Source: Mesorhizobium sp. M2D.F.Ca.ET.226.01.1.1 (GTDB taxonomy: Bacteria; Pseudomonadota; Alphaproteobacteria; Rhizobiales; Rhizobiaceae). Taken from it: DNA of 64,000 bases. The translations under genes were made by a program, and so were the position numbers. Under the pieces are notes generated by a model. The model was not told the DNA's origin. It searched no databases and saw only the letters and a program-made list of their open reading frames with translations. This document shows, piece by piece, positions 18,416-29,563 of the stretch. The stretch spans positions 1 through 64,000 of the forward strand of contig NZ_RZOY02000004.1 in the NCBI RefSeq assembly GCF_004022705.2, read 5' to 3'. Every line of letters begins with the position of its first letter. Within the stretch, counting starts at the first letter, position 1.

Positions 18416-19047
18416 GCCAGACTGCACCCTTCCCGAAGCTCAAGCGCGGCCTTGTCGCCATCCTGCGCGGCCTGAAGCCGGCGGAAGCGATCTCAATGGG
18501 CCAGGCGCTGTTCGATGCCGGGATCGAGGCAATCGAGGTGCCGCTCAATTCTCCGGAGCCGTTTTCGTCGATCGCCAGGATCGTCGAGGTCCTTCCAAAG
18601 ACCGCACTGATCGGCGCCGGCACGGTGCTGACCGCCACCGATGTCGATGCCTTGCATAGGGCCGGCGGGCGTTTGCTTGTCAGCCCCAACATCGATGCCG
18701 AGGTCATGGGCCGCGCGATGCAGCACGGCATGGTGACGATGCCCGGCGTGTTCACGCCCACCGAGGCTTTTCAGGCGATCCGACTCGGCGCTTCGGCGCT
18801 CAAATTCTTCCCGGCAAGCGTGCTTGGCGCCAGCGGCATTGCGGCGATCCGCGCGGTGTTGCCGGCAACGACGCCGATCGGCGCCGTCGGCGGCGTTTCC
18901 GACAAGGATTTTGCCGGCTACAAAGCCGTCGGTGTCAGCGTTTTCGGCCTGGGGTCGAGCCTCTACAAGCCGGGCGCCAGCGTTGAGGACGTGGCGCAAC
19001 GCGCCCGCGCCGCGGTCGCGGCCTGGGACGAAGCCTTCGGAGGATGA
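18412..19047 (+). CDS. dgoA: 2-dehydro-3-deoxy-6-phosphogalactonate aldolase
   Basis: This KDPG/KDPGal-type class I aldolase splits KDPGal into pyruvate and glyceraldehyde 3-phosphate. The 211-residue length is standard. The catalytic Glu lies in GIEAIEVPLNSPEPF and the Schiff-base Lys in ASALKFFPASVLG; the phosphate-binding GAVGGVSDKDF follows. A GGAG seven bases before GTG 18412 sets the start, which overlaps the dgoK stop. Pairing with dgoK favours KDPGal over KDPG as substrate. Confidence 0.92.
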   Translation: MSQTAPFPKLKRGLVAILRGLKPAEAISMGQALFDAGIEAIEVPLNSPEPFSSIARIVEVLPKTALIGAGTVLTATDVDALHRAGGRLLVSPNIDAEVMGRAMQHGMVTMPGVFTPTEAFQAIRLGASALKFFPASVLGASGIAAIRAVLPATTPIGAVGGVSDKDFAGYKAVGVSVFGLGSSLYKPGASVEDVAQRARAAVAAWDEAFGG

Positions 19048-19049
19048 GC

Positions 19050-19922
19050 ATGGACGGCGTTTCGGTTTTTTCCGACCATATTTGCGAACTCGGCGAAGGC
19101 CCGAGCTATGATCCCGCCACCGACACGCTGTTCTGGTTCGACATCGTCAACGGCAAGCTCCTGGAAAAGCCGCTTGCCGGCGCGCTGAAGGTGCACGATC
19201 TCGGCGTCATGGCAAGCGCCATCGCCGTCATCGATGACGACCGCCAGCTCATCGCCACCGATATCGGCCTGCAGGTCCGGGACGTGAAAACCGGCAGGCT
19301 GACGCTGCACACGCCGATCGAGGCCGACAATCCGCTGACGCGCTCCAACGATTCCCGCGTCCATCCCTGCGGCGCGCTGTGGACCGGCACGATGGGCAAG
19401 GGCGAGGAGAAGGGCGCGGGTTCGATCTACTGGTTCTTCAAGGGCGAATTGCGCCGGCTATTTTCCGGCATCACCGTCTCGAATTCGATCTGTTTTTCCG
19501 AGGACGGCACGGTCGCCTACTACACCGACACAGCGACCGGGCTTCTGATGCGCGTCGCCTGCGATCCGGCGACCGGGTTGCCGGCAGGCGAAGTCAAAGT
19601 GTTCGTCGATCATCGCGCCTCGAAGGGCTATATCGACGGTTCGGTCGTCGACCGCGACGGGGTTCTGTGGAACGCCGTCTGGGGTGGCAAGGCGGTGAAG
19701 GCCTATGCGCCGGATGGCACGCTGCTGCGCGAGATCGCCGTGCCGGTGACGCAACCGTCCTGCCCGGCTTTTGTCGGCGCCAAGGGCGACCGCCTGGCCG
19801 TGACTTCGGCCTGGAGCGGCAAGGACGAAAAACAGCGCGCTCTCGATCCGCAGGCCGGCATGACTTTCCTGCTCGATATCCTGGTCAAAGGCCGCTTCGA
19901 GCCGCGCGTGCTGATCGCATAA
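19050..19922 (+). CDS. SMP-30/gluconolactonase family lactonase
   Basis: This 290-residue six-bladed beta-propeller probably hydrolyses the aldonolactone made by the operon's dehydrogenase. The metal ligands expected for the SMP-30 family can be seen: Glu in LGEGPSYD, Asn in RSNDSRVHP with GALWTGTMG, Asn in VSNSICF and Asp in GYIDGSVVDRDG. GGAGG at 19039-19043 lies six bases before ATG 19050, making it more likely than the ATG at 19044 that abuts the Shine-Dalgarno. It is the last gene of the coupled operon; a 96-base gap follows. Confidence 0.88.
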   Translation: MDGVSVFSDHICELGEGPSYDPATDTLFWFDIVNGKLLEKPLAGALKVHDLGVMASAIAVIDDDRQLIATDIGLQVRDVKTGRLTLHTPIEADNPLTRSNDSRVHPCGALWTGTMGKGEEKGAGSIYWFFKGELRRLFSGITVSNSICFSEDGTVAYYTDTATGLLMRVACDPATGLPAGEVKVFVDHRASKGYIDGSVVDRDGVLWNAVWGGKAVKAYAPDGTLLREIAVPVTQPSCPAFVGAKGDRLAVTSAWSGKDEKQRALDPQAGMTFLLDILVKGRFEPRVLIA

Positions 19923-20018
19923 GGCACTATCAGACAATCGCCTTAGTCCGGTCGATTTCCCGCAAGCCGGCCGCGGCGGCCATGCGATGGTAGCGCCTGA
20001 TTTCGCCCGGAGCATTTG

Positions 20019-21077
20019 ATGCCGCACAACACGCCGACGCTGGTTCTGGTCTACGAGCCGGAAAAGGCCTGTCTCGACCGCCTATCCGCCGATGGATACA
20101 CCGCGGATCGTGCCCTGGAAATTTCGTCCTATCTGGCGCAGTCAACCGACCTTGCGCCCGAATTCAACCTGCTCGCCGCCGCCTGCGAGAAGCGAGGCCT
20201 CGCTTTCAAGCCTGTCGAGCTCGACGACGCGGCGCCGGTTCTGGCAAAGGCCGATCCCGCAACAACGCTGGTCTGGACGCTGACCGACGGCGTCGCCTAT
20301 TTCCGTGGCGGCGCCTCGCCGGCACTTGCCCGCCTCAATGGGCTGCGCACCGTCGGCGCCGACGATTCCCTGTTCGCGCTCTGCCAGGACAAGCTGCGCT
20401 CGGGCGCGGTCTTGGGCGCGCTCGGCCTGCCGGTGCCGCAGGCCGGCCTGGCTCGCAATGGCGAATGGCTGGTCGAACCGCCGGGCTCGCTCAAGGGCTG
20501 GTTCGTCAAACCCAACCGGCTCGGCGCCAAGATCGGCATCTGGCCGGATTCGCGCATCACCGATCTCGGTCATGCGCTACAGCTTAGCCGGCGCGTCTTT
20601 TCCCACTACCGCGACGACGTCGTCGTCCAGCCCTATGTCGCAGGCCGCAACGTGCGCGCGAGTTTCCTTGGGCTGAAGCCCGAAACCGGCGTCGAGGCGC
20701 TCGGCATTTTCTTCGTCGATTCCGGCGGCGATTTTCAGACCATGGCCGACTCGATGGCGCTCTATGGCGAAACCGGCCAGGCGGCGAGGGATGCGGGCAC
20801 CTATATGGAACCGGAGCTGGAGCAGGTCGGCGCCAGCCAGCCACACGCCGACCGGAAAATCCGCGTCATCGCGCAGAAGCTGATCAATGGTCTCGGCTTG
20901 CGGGACGTTTTTTCCGTCGATTTCAGGGTCGAGGCCGACGACACCGTCCACCTCATTGAATTCGAAGTCTGCCCTGGCCTGCCCTGCTTCGACTTTCGCG
21001 ACTATTGCCGAAAACAGTGGGGGATGAGCCTTGCCGATGCGATCGCGCAGACGGCAGCCAACAGATTGCTCCGTTAG
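20019..21077 (+). CDS. ATP-grasp (D-Ala-D-Ala ligase-like) protein
   Basis: This 352-residue protein looks like a carboxylate-amine ligase of the ATP-grasp fold. Recognisable blocks are the N-terminal pre-ATP-grasp domain (PTLVLVYEPEKACLDRL), DDSLFALCQDKLRSGAVLGALGLPVP (lid and start of ATP-binding), WFVKPNRLGAKIGIW (ATP-binding Lys), VVVQPYVAGRNVRASFLG and the metal-binding end LIEFEVCPGLPCFDFRDY, where D-Ala-D-Ala ligases have EINTxPG. The N in that motif is replaced (EFEVCPG), so it is not a genuine Ddl. The substrate is unknown. It ends in a 4-bp overlap with the opposite DUF1330 gene. Confidence 0.75.
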   Translation: MPHNTPTLVLVYEPEKACLDRLSADGYTADRALEISSYLAQSTDLAPEFNLLAAACEKRGLAFKPVELDDAAPVLAKADPATTLVWTLTDGVAYFRGGASPALARLNGLRTVGADDSLFALCQDKLRSGAVLGALGLPVPQAGLARNGEWLVEPPGSLKGWFVKPNRLGAKIGIWPDSRITDLGHALQLSRRVFSHYRDDVVVQPYVAGRNVRASFLGLKPETGVEALGIFFVDSGGDFQTMADSMALYGETGQAARDAGTYMEPELEQVGASQPHADRKIRVIAQKLINGLGLRDVFSVDFRVEADDTVHLIEFEVCPGLPCFDFRDYCRKQWGMSLADAIAQTAANRLLR

Positions 21078-21361
21078 ATTCCCTCGACCAGCACGATCTC
21101 GCCGTCGGCCACCTTCTGGCGGATGGCGGCGGCGCGCTGGTATTCCGGCGAGTGGTAGCAGTCATGCGCCGCCGCCAGCGATTCGAATTCGATGATGACG
21201 TTGCGGGCGCGGCCCGGCCCTTCGGCCTTCTCATGCTCGCCGCCGCGCGCCAGGAACTTCGCGCCGAAGCGGTCGAAGGCGAGCTTCGCGGCGGCGACAT
21301 AGTCCTTGTAGCCCTCGGCATCGCGCACATCGACGCGGGCGATCCAATATCCCTTTGGCAT
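21074..21361 (-). CDS. DUF1330 domain protein
   Basis: This 95-residue protein matches the DUF1330 alpha-beta dimeric-barrel family: KGYWIARVDVRDAEGYKDYV at the N terminus, KFLARGGEHEKAEG, RNVIIEFESLAAAHDCYHSP and the final DGEIVLVEGI. The biochemical role is unknown. AAAAGGAGAAG precedes the chosen ATG at 21361; the frame is open nine codons further, but that includes the Shine-Dalgarno sequence. It follows pyrF by 40 bases on the same strand and may be in its operon. Confidence 0.85.
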   Translation of the reverse strand: MPKGYWIARVDVRDAEGYKDYVAAAKLAFDRFGAKFLARGGEHEKAEGPGRARNVIIEFESLAAAHDCYHSPEYQRAAAIRQKVADGEIVLVEGI

Positions 21362-21401
21362 TTTTCTTCTCCTTTTTTGTTGCCCCAACGAGGATTGGTC
21401 C

Positions 21402-22109
21402 TCAGGCCGATCGCATTTCAGCGAGGATCGCCTCGGCCGCGGCGCGGCGGTCCGGCGCCTTGACGATCGGCCGGCCGACGACGAGATGGCTGGACCCGTT
21501 GCGGATCGCTTGCGCGGGCGTCACCACGCGTTTCTGGTCGCCATGGTCGCTGCCCGACGGGCGGATGCCCGGCGTCACCACCGCCATGTCGGGGCCGACG
21601 ATCCGGCGCACCGCTTCTGCCTCCTCCGCCGAGCAGACGATGCCGCCCATCCCGGCATGCAGCGCCTGCTCGGAGCGTCTGAGCACCAGCGTGTGCGGGT
21701 CGTATTCATAGCCGGCGTCGATCACGTCCTGCTCGTCCATCGAGGTCAGCACCGTCACGGCGAGCAGGCATAGCTCGCTGCCCTTGGCCGCCTCGACAGC
21801 CGCTCTCATGGTTTTGGGATAGGCGTGCAGCGTCAGCATCGAGACACCCATCTTGACGATGTTCTCCACGCCCTTGGCCACCGTGTTGTCGATGTCGAGC
21901 AGCTTCATGTCGAGGAACACTTTTGTGCCGCCGCTCGCCAATTCCCGCGCGAAATCGAGCCCGCCGGCGAAGGCGAGCTGGTAGCCGATCTTGTAAAAGG
22001 AAACGGCGCCTTCGAGCTCGCGCACGGCTCTCTCGGCTTCCTTCAGCGTCGGCAGATCCAGCCCGACGATCAGCCTGTCTCGCATCGTGTCGGCTTCCGC
22101 GAAATGCAT
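21402..22109 (-). CDS. pyrF: Orotidine 5'-phosphate decarboxylase
   Basis: It decarboxylates OMP to UMP, the last step of de novo pyrimidine synthesis. The protein shows [19 protein letters not shown], the catalytic array [15 protein letters not shown] (Asp-Lys-x-x-Asp), and the phosphate-binding [20 protein letters not shown] with VVGRPIV. The ATG at 22109 overlaps the upstream reductase stop by one base (TGATG), giving 235 residues; an ATG at 22085 ([10 protein letters not shown]) is an alternative that gives 227. The overlap suggests coupling with the reductase gene. Confidence 0.95.
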   Translation of the reverse strand: MHFAEADTMRDRLIVGLDLPTLKEAERAVRELEGAVSFYKIGYQLAFAGGLDFARELASGGTKVFLDMKLLDIDNTVAKGVENIVKMGVSMLTLHAYPKTMRAAVEAAKGSELCLLAVTVLTSMDEQDVIDAGYEYDPHTLVLRRSEQALHAGMGGIVCSAEEAEAVRRIVGPDMAVVTPGIRPSGSDHGDQKRVVTPAQAIRNGSSHLVVGRPIVKAPDRRAAAEAILAEMRSA

Positions 22110-22705
22110 CACGCCTCGATCCGGGTCGACAGCATGCGCGAGGTTTCGATCAGTGTACGGCATAGGCGCTCCATCGATTGGTGTAGTCTGTCGTCCCTGA
22201 ATTGTCCGTCCTCGGCGAAGGCTTCGTCGGCCCCGGAGACCGAGCATTCCGGCGTGATCACCTCCATCTGGCAGCGCACCAGCACCGCGCGCAAATGGTT
22301 GATGCAGCGTATGCCGGCGAACTTGCCTTCCGAGGACGAGCAGAGCCCGACCGGCTTGCCGGCCAGGGGCCTGAACGTGCGGCTGCCCTCCCGGCGTATC
22401 CGGCTCACCCAGTCGATCGCGTTCTTGAGCAGCGGCGGGATCGAGCCGTTATATTCGGGTGTCGCGATCAAGAGCCCGTCATGCGCGGCGATTTGATGGC
22501 CAAGCCTGAGCGCGTTCTCGGGGATGCCTTTTTCCTTTTCGAGGTCCTCGTCCATGATCGGCAGCGGATAGTCGCCGAGCGAGATGCGCGTCACCTCCGC
22601 GCCCTGCATGGCGAGCTCCTTCTGCGCCACATCGGCGGTCCGGCCGCTGAAGGCGCCCGTCCGGACCGAACCGGCAAAGACGAGGATTCTTGGGATTACT
22701 GCCAT
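22109..22705 (-). CDS. NAD(P)H-dependent FMN reductase family protein
   Basis: This 198-residue flavodoxin-fold reductase of the NADPH-dependent FMN or quinone reductase family has the FMN phosphate loop [19 protein letters not shown] at the N terminus, and [20 protein letters not shown], the standard flavin-contact motif of this family (PEYNxSxPxxLKNAxDW). [16 protein letters not shown] follows. It lies directly upstream of pyrF with a one-base overlap. A link to pyrimidine synthesis is not established. Confidence 0.9.
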   Translation of the reverse strand: MAVIPRILVFAGSVRTGAFSGRTADVAQKELAMQGAEVTRISLGDYPLPIMDEDLEKEKGIPENALRLGHQIAAHDGLLIATPEYNGSIPPLLKNAIDWVSRIRREGSRTFRPLAGKPVGLCSSSEGKFAGIRCINHLRAVLVRCQMEVITPECSVSGADEAFAEDGQFRDDRLHQSMERLCRTLIETSRMLSTRIEA

Positions 22706-22719
22706 CGGCCTGCTTCGCT

Positions 22720-22816
22720 AAGGGAGTAGGGGAGTAAGGGAATAGGGCAGTAGGGATAGTGCGGAAACTGAACGTTCATTCCCTATTCCCCTACTGCCTT
22801 ACTCCCCTACTCCCTT
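22720..22816. repeat. Inverted repeat built from GAGTAGGG-like units
   Basis: A perfect 20-base arm, AAGGGAGTAGGGGAGTAAGG (22720-22739), is repeated in reverse complement at 22797-22816. Between them the same 7-8 base units (AATAGGG, CAGTAGGG) occur in a different order on each side, so the arms are mosaics of short tandem units. It lies between pmtA and the FMN reductase gene, both on the minus strand, and could act as a terminator or processing hairpin. Confidence 0.85.
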
Positions 22817-22820
22817 ATCC

Positions 22821-23423
22821 CTAATGCGCGCGCCGGTAGATCCACAGCTGCGTCGGCGGGATGTTGCGGATGATGAAATCGAAATGCTCGACCGTGTAGT
22901 CGCCGCGCCCGGCCGGGATCGGCGACAGCGGGCCGTAGGTCAGCTGCACGATCGGCCGTCCGTGCGGAATGCGGTCGAGCAGGCTTTCTATATAGGCGAT
23001 GCGCTGGGCGACCGGGAAATTGAGCAACGGCACGCCGGACACGACCGAATCGAACACCATGTCGCGCTTGTCGCCGAGCGTGGCGTCGAGATTGAAGGCG
23101 TCGCCCTCGATGACGTTGACGCCCGGATAGAGCCCGCGCAGATGGCGTACGAAATCGGTCGAATATTCGACCGCGTAGAGGTCTTCCGGCTTCACGCCCA
23201 GGGCGAGGATAGCGCGGGTGATGACGCCGGTGCCGGGCCCGACTTCCAAGACCGGCAGGCCCGATTTCGGATTGACGATCGACGCCATCTTGCGTGCGGT
23301 GATGGAACTCGTGGGAACGATCGAGCCGACGGTTTTCGGCTTGTCGATCCAGCCTTTGAAGAACTTCAGCTCGTCGTCGAATTTTTCGGCCAGCGCTTTG
23401 CGCAACCCGGGACTACGTGCCAT
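22821..23423 (-). CDS. pmtA: Phosphatidylethanolamine N-methyltransferase (rhizobial PmtA type)
   Basis: It methylates phosphatidylethanolamine three times with SAM to make phosphatidylcholine, a membrane lipid important to plant-associated rhizobia. The 200-residue protein has the PmtA N-terminal block LKFFKGWIDKPKTVGSIVPT, the SAM-binding LEVGPGTGVITRAIL, DLYAVEYSTDFVRHL and the C-terminal VEHFDFIIRNIPPTQLWIYR, which resembles rhizobial PmtA. GAGGAG seven bases before ATG 23423 decides the start over an ATG at 23438 that overlaps it. It is downstream of dnaJ on the same strand, 146 bases away. Confidence 0.93.
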   Translation of the reverse strand: MARSPGLRKALAEKFDDELKFFKGWIDKPKTVGSIVPTSSITARKMASIVNPKSGLPVLEVGPGTGVITRAILALGVKPEDLYAVEYSTDFVRHLRGLYPGVNVIEGDAFNLDATLGDKRDMVFDSVVSGVPLLNFPVAQRIAYIESLLDRIPHGRPIVQLTYGPLSPIPAGRGDYTVEHFDFIIRNIPPTQLWIYRRAH

Positions 23424-23568
23424 GCGAGCTCTCCTCAATGCTCCGCCCCCGATCCGCTACTTAGCAGGTGGGTGGGACAAGGCAAGGCGTCAAGCTGGCA
23501 TAAGGTGTTGATGACGCTTGGGAAGCGTCCGCACCTCCCGATGCCGGTGCGAAATACGGGCACGGTCA

Positions 23569-24699
23569 TCAGCCTTCGCCGAACGACTCGAAAAAGTCCT
23601 TCATGCGGGCGAAAAAGCCGCTCGATTGGGGCGAGTTGTCTTTCGAGGACAGCTGCTCGAACTCTTCCAGAAGCTCGCGCTGGCGGCGCGAAAGGTTCTG
23701 CGGCGTCTCGACCGCCGTCTGGATGTAGAGATCGCCGACATTGGGCTGGCGCAGCACCGGCATGCCCTTGCCCTTCAGCCGGAACTGGCGGCCGTTCTGC
23801 GTGCCTTCCGGCACTTTCACCTTGGTCTGGGTGCCGTCCAGCGTGGTGACCTCGAAGGAACCGCCTAGGGCGGCCGTCGTCATCGAGATCGGCACCTTGC
23901 AGTAGAGATCGGCGCCGTCGCGCTGGAAGAACTCGTGCGGCTTGACCGCCAGGAAAATGTAAAGGTCGCCGGACGGTCCGCCGCGCAGGCCGGCCTCGCC
24001 CTCATTGGCCAGCCGGATGCGGGTGCCGTCTTCGATGCCGGCCGGGATGTTGACCGACAGCGAGCGCTCCTCGGTGACGCGGCCCTGGCCGGCGCATTTC
24101 GGGCAGGGATCCTTGATCGTCTGGCCGCGGCCCTGGCATTGCGGGCAGGTGCGCTCGATGGAGAAGAAGCCTTGCGTGGCGCGCACCTTGCCATGGCCGT
24201 GGCACATCGAGCAGGTCACGGGCTGCGTGCCGGGCTTGGCGCCGCTGCCGGAGCATTCCGAGCAGGAGATCGAGGCAGGCACGCGGATCTGCGCCGTCTT
24301 GCCGGAGAAGGCTTCCTCCAGCGTGATTTCCATGTTGTAGCGCAGGTCGGCGCCGCGTTCGCGTCCGCCCGACGAGCGGCGCTGGCGACCGCCCATCATG
24401 TCGCCGAAAATATCCTCGAAGATGTCGGCGAAGCCGCCGGCGCCAAAGCCGTGCGCCGCGCCGTTCATGCCGCCCTGCTCGAAGGCGGCGTGGCCGAAAC
24501 GGTCATAGGCGGCGCGCTTCTGCGGGTCCTTCAGCGTCTCGTACGCTTCGTTGATTTCCTTGAACTTGTGCTCGCAGGCATGGTCGCCGGGATTGCGGTC
24601 GGGATGGAACTGCATGGCGAGCTTGCGGAAAGCGCTCTTGAGTTCCTTGTCGTCGGCGCCTTTTTGCACGCCCAGCGTTTCGTAGAAATCAGCTTTCAT
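23569..24699 (-). CDS. dnaJ: Chaperone DnaJ (Hsp40)
   Basis: This co-chaperone stimulates the DnaK ATPase and delivers unfolded substrates. The 376-residue type I protein is complete: a J domain with the HPD motif ([11 protein letters not shown]), a Gly/Phe-rich linker ([15 protein letters not shown]), four zinc-binding repeats ([32 protein letters not shown]) and two C-terminal substrate-binding domains. It lies 202 bases downstream of dnaK in the same direction, but a strong terminator separates them, so dnaJ may need readthrough or its own promoter. Confidence 0.98.
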   Translation of the reverse strand: MKADFYETLGVQKGADDKELKSAFRKLAMQFHPDRNPGDHACEHKFKEINEAYETLKDPQKRAAYDRFGHAAFEQGGMNGAAHGFGAGGFADIFEDIFGDMMGGRQRRSSGGRERGADLRYNMEITLEEAFSGKTAQIRVPASISCSECSGSGAKPGTQPVTCSMCHGHGKVRATQGFFSIERTCPQCQGRGQTIKDPCPKCAGQGRVTEERSLSVNIPAGIEDGTRIRLANEGEAGLRGGPSGDLYIFLAVKPHEFFQRDGADLYCKVPISMTTAALGGSFEVTTLDGTQTKVKVPEGTQNGRQFRLKGKGMPVLRQPNVGDLYIQTAVETPQNLSRRQRELLEEFEQLSSKDNSPQSSGFFARMKDFFESFGEG

Positions 24700-24848
24700 T
24701 TTTTCCCGCTGTCCGGATGCTCAATGTCTTCAAGCATTGTTGGCGACGTTTGCCGGCATGGTCTTGGATTTAGGAGTGATGTTTCCCGGATGCTAGTGGC
24801 AAGCCGGGCCCGGTCCAGGTTTTTCCGTCACATTTTCGTCGGGGGTTG

Positions 24849-24880
24849 CAAAAAAGCCCGGCTTTGCGCCGGGCTTTTCG
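24849..24880 (-). terminator. Rho-independent terminator of dnaK
   Basis: Read on the minus strand, AAAAGCCCGGC-GCAAA-GCCGGGCTTTT forms an 11-bp stem with a five-base loop and runs into a T tract (complement of A at 24850-24855). It begins about 20 bases after the dnaK stop codon and before dnaJ. Confidence 0.9.
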
Positions 24881-24901
24881 CATAATTTGCCGTCAGCCGG
24901 C

Positions 24902-26818
<1,917 letters not shown>

Positions 26819-26940
26819 TGTTCTAGTCTCTCCTCTAAGCAGGCTCTCAGGACCCTTCAAAAGGCGTTCCGACGAAAGCCCCTGTTCACAAGAAATCCCG
26901 CCCCGGTCCCCGCTTTTCGGGGTCGGACGGCTTGGCGCGT

Positions 26941-26969
26941 ATATAAGAACAGCCGACACGGGGCGCAAG
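26941..26969 (-). promoter_or_regulatory. RpoH (sigma-32)-type heat-shock promoter of dnaK
   Basis: On the minus strand a CTTG (26969-26966) is followed after 18 bases by CTTATAT (26947-26941). This matches the alphaproteobacterial RpoH pattern CTTG-N17/18-C(C/T)TATnT. It lies about 120 bases upstream of the dnaK start codon, implying a 5' leader of roughly 110 bases. The match was made by eye. Confidence 0.65.
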
Positions 26970-27182
26970 CATTCTGCGCAAGGTGTCCATTGTCTCGACA
27001 GCGGCAGGGAGGCGACCCGCCGCATTTTGCGGCAGGGTCGGCGGGAGATCGCACTAACGCATTGTTCCGAATGACTTTTTTGGAATCGATGCCGCTGGCG
27101 CCGCACAGGTCGGGCATTTGGCGGGGGCAAGGCATGCCTTGGCGGGCGTGACTTTCGGTCGCGAAAGCGGCGGAAAATCAGG

Positions 27183-27212
27183 CTGCCGCCAGTATTTGGA
27201 ATCTGGCGGCAG
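27183..27212 (-). terminator. Hairpin after sugar ABC operon
   Basis: CTGCCGCCAG and CTGGCGGCAG form a perfect 10-bp stem around a 10-base loop. It lies about 70 bases beyond the stop codon of the binding-protein gene, the last gene of the operon. The following minus-strand sequence has only a short T run (GATTTTCC), so termination may be partial. Confidence 0.5.
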
Positions 27213-27280
27213 GCTGTTCAGATTGCCCGGCGCTCGGGCAAAACCTCTGCCGGCGCGTTCGCCTCGCAGGGGCTCCGGGC

Positions 27281-28249
27281 CTAGAGCCCGTTGTCCTTGA
27301 GGATCTTGGCGGCATTCTCCTTGGTGATCTTCTCCGTCGGCAGCGTGATGGTCTTCTCGACCTTCTCGCCGTTCAGGAACTTGATCGCCTGGCGCAGGCC
27401 CTCGGCCCCCGGCGTGACATAGGTGAAGGTCGCCGTCAGCTCGCCCTTGTTCACCATCTGCACGCCTTCATTGGGCAGGCCGTCGATGCCGATGAACTTG
27501 ATGTCCTTTTCGCGGCCGACGTCCTTGGCCGCGAGATAGGCGCCATAGGCCATCGGATCGTTGTGGCCGTAGACGAGGTCGATCTTTTCGTTGGTCTTCA
27601 GCGCATTGGCCATGATGTTGTAGGCCTGGTCCTGCTTCCAGTCGCCCGACTGCTGGTCGAGCAGGTACTTGATGCCCGGCTCCTTGTCGGTGAATTCATG
27701 GAAGCCGTCATGGCGGTCATGCGCCGGCTGCGTGCCCATGCCGCCCCAGATCTCGACGACATTGCCGGCGGCCTTGCCCTTGCCGCCCAGGAGCTCGACA
27801 GCATATTCGCCGGCCGCCCGGCCGATCAGCTTGTTGTCGCCGCCGACGAACTGCGTGTAGTCCTTGGTGTCGACATTGCGGTCGAGCACGAAGACCGGAA
27901 TCTTGGCGTCGATCGCCTGCTGCACCACGCCGGTGAGACCAGCCGATTCCTTCGGCGACACCAGCAGCGCGTCGACCTCCTGGCGGATCAGGTTCTCGAC
28001 GTCGGCGACCTGCTTTTCGGTCTTGTCCTCGCCATCGGTGATGATCAGCTCGACTTCCGGATGCTTGGCGGCTTCGGCGATGATGTCCTTGTTGAACTGG
28101 GCGCGCCAGGGTTCGATTGTCGTCACCTGCGAGAAGCCGATCTTCCACTTCTTGTCCTGGGCAACGGCATGGTTGCCGGAAAAGAGCGCGGTGGTCGTAA
28201 GAAGTGCCGCCGCGAAAGTGGCGAGCTTCAGCATATCACGTCGTTTCAT
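27281..28249 (-). CDS. Sugar ABC transporter periplasmic binding protein (RbsB/YtfQ-like)
   Basis: This 322-residue periplasmic solute-binding protein of the type I (ribose/galactofuranose) fold has an N-terminal signal MKRRDMLKLATFAAALLTTT ending near HAVAQ; the adjacent Arg pair and Leu-rich core could allow Tat or Sec export. Mature features are WKIGFSQVTTIEPWRAQF, DALLVSPKESAGLTGVVQQA, DRNVDTKDYTQFVGGDN and VYGHNDPMAYGAYLAA, close to YtfQ-type proteins. It is the last gene of an operon with an ATPase and a permease. Binding proteins of this family take pentoses or hexoses; the exact sugar cannot be read. Confidence 0.9.
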   Translation of the reverse strand: MKRRDMLKLATFAAALLTTTALFSGNHAVAQDKKWKIGFSQVTTIEPWRAQFNKDIIAEAAKHPEVELIITDGEDKTEKQVADVENLIRQEVDALLVSPKESAGLTGVVQQAIDAKIPVFVLDRNVDTKDYTQFVGGDNKLIGRAAGEYAVELLGGKGKAAGNVVEIWGGMGTQPAHDRHDGFHEFTDKEPGIKYLLDQQSGDWKQDQAYNIMANALKTNEKIDLVYGHNDPMAYGAYLAAKDVGREKDIKFIGIDGLPNEGVQMVNKGELTATFTYVTPGAEGLRQAIKFLNGEKVEKTITLPTEKITKENAAKILKDNGL

Positions 28250-28267
28250 GGTCCTGTTTCCTCCAGA

Positions 28268-29559
<1,292 letters not shown>

Positions 29560-29563
<4 letters not shown>

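Noticed and set aside
20019..21077. D-alanine-D-alanine ligase (ddl)
   Set aside because: The metal-binding motif differs at a key Asn, and no cell-wall genes are adjacent.
22720..22816. CRISPR-like or tandem repeat array
   Set aside because: Units of 7-8 bases are irregular and arranged as an inverted repeat, with no spacers of constant length.
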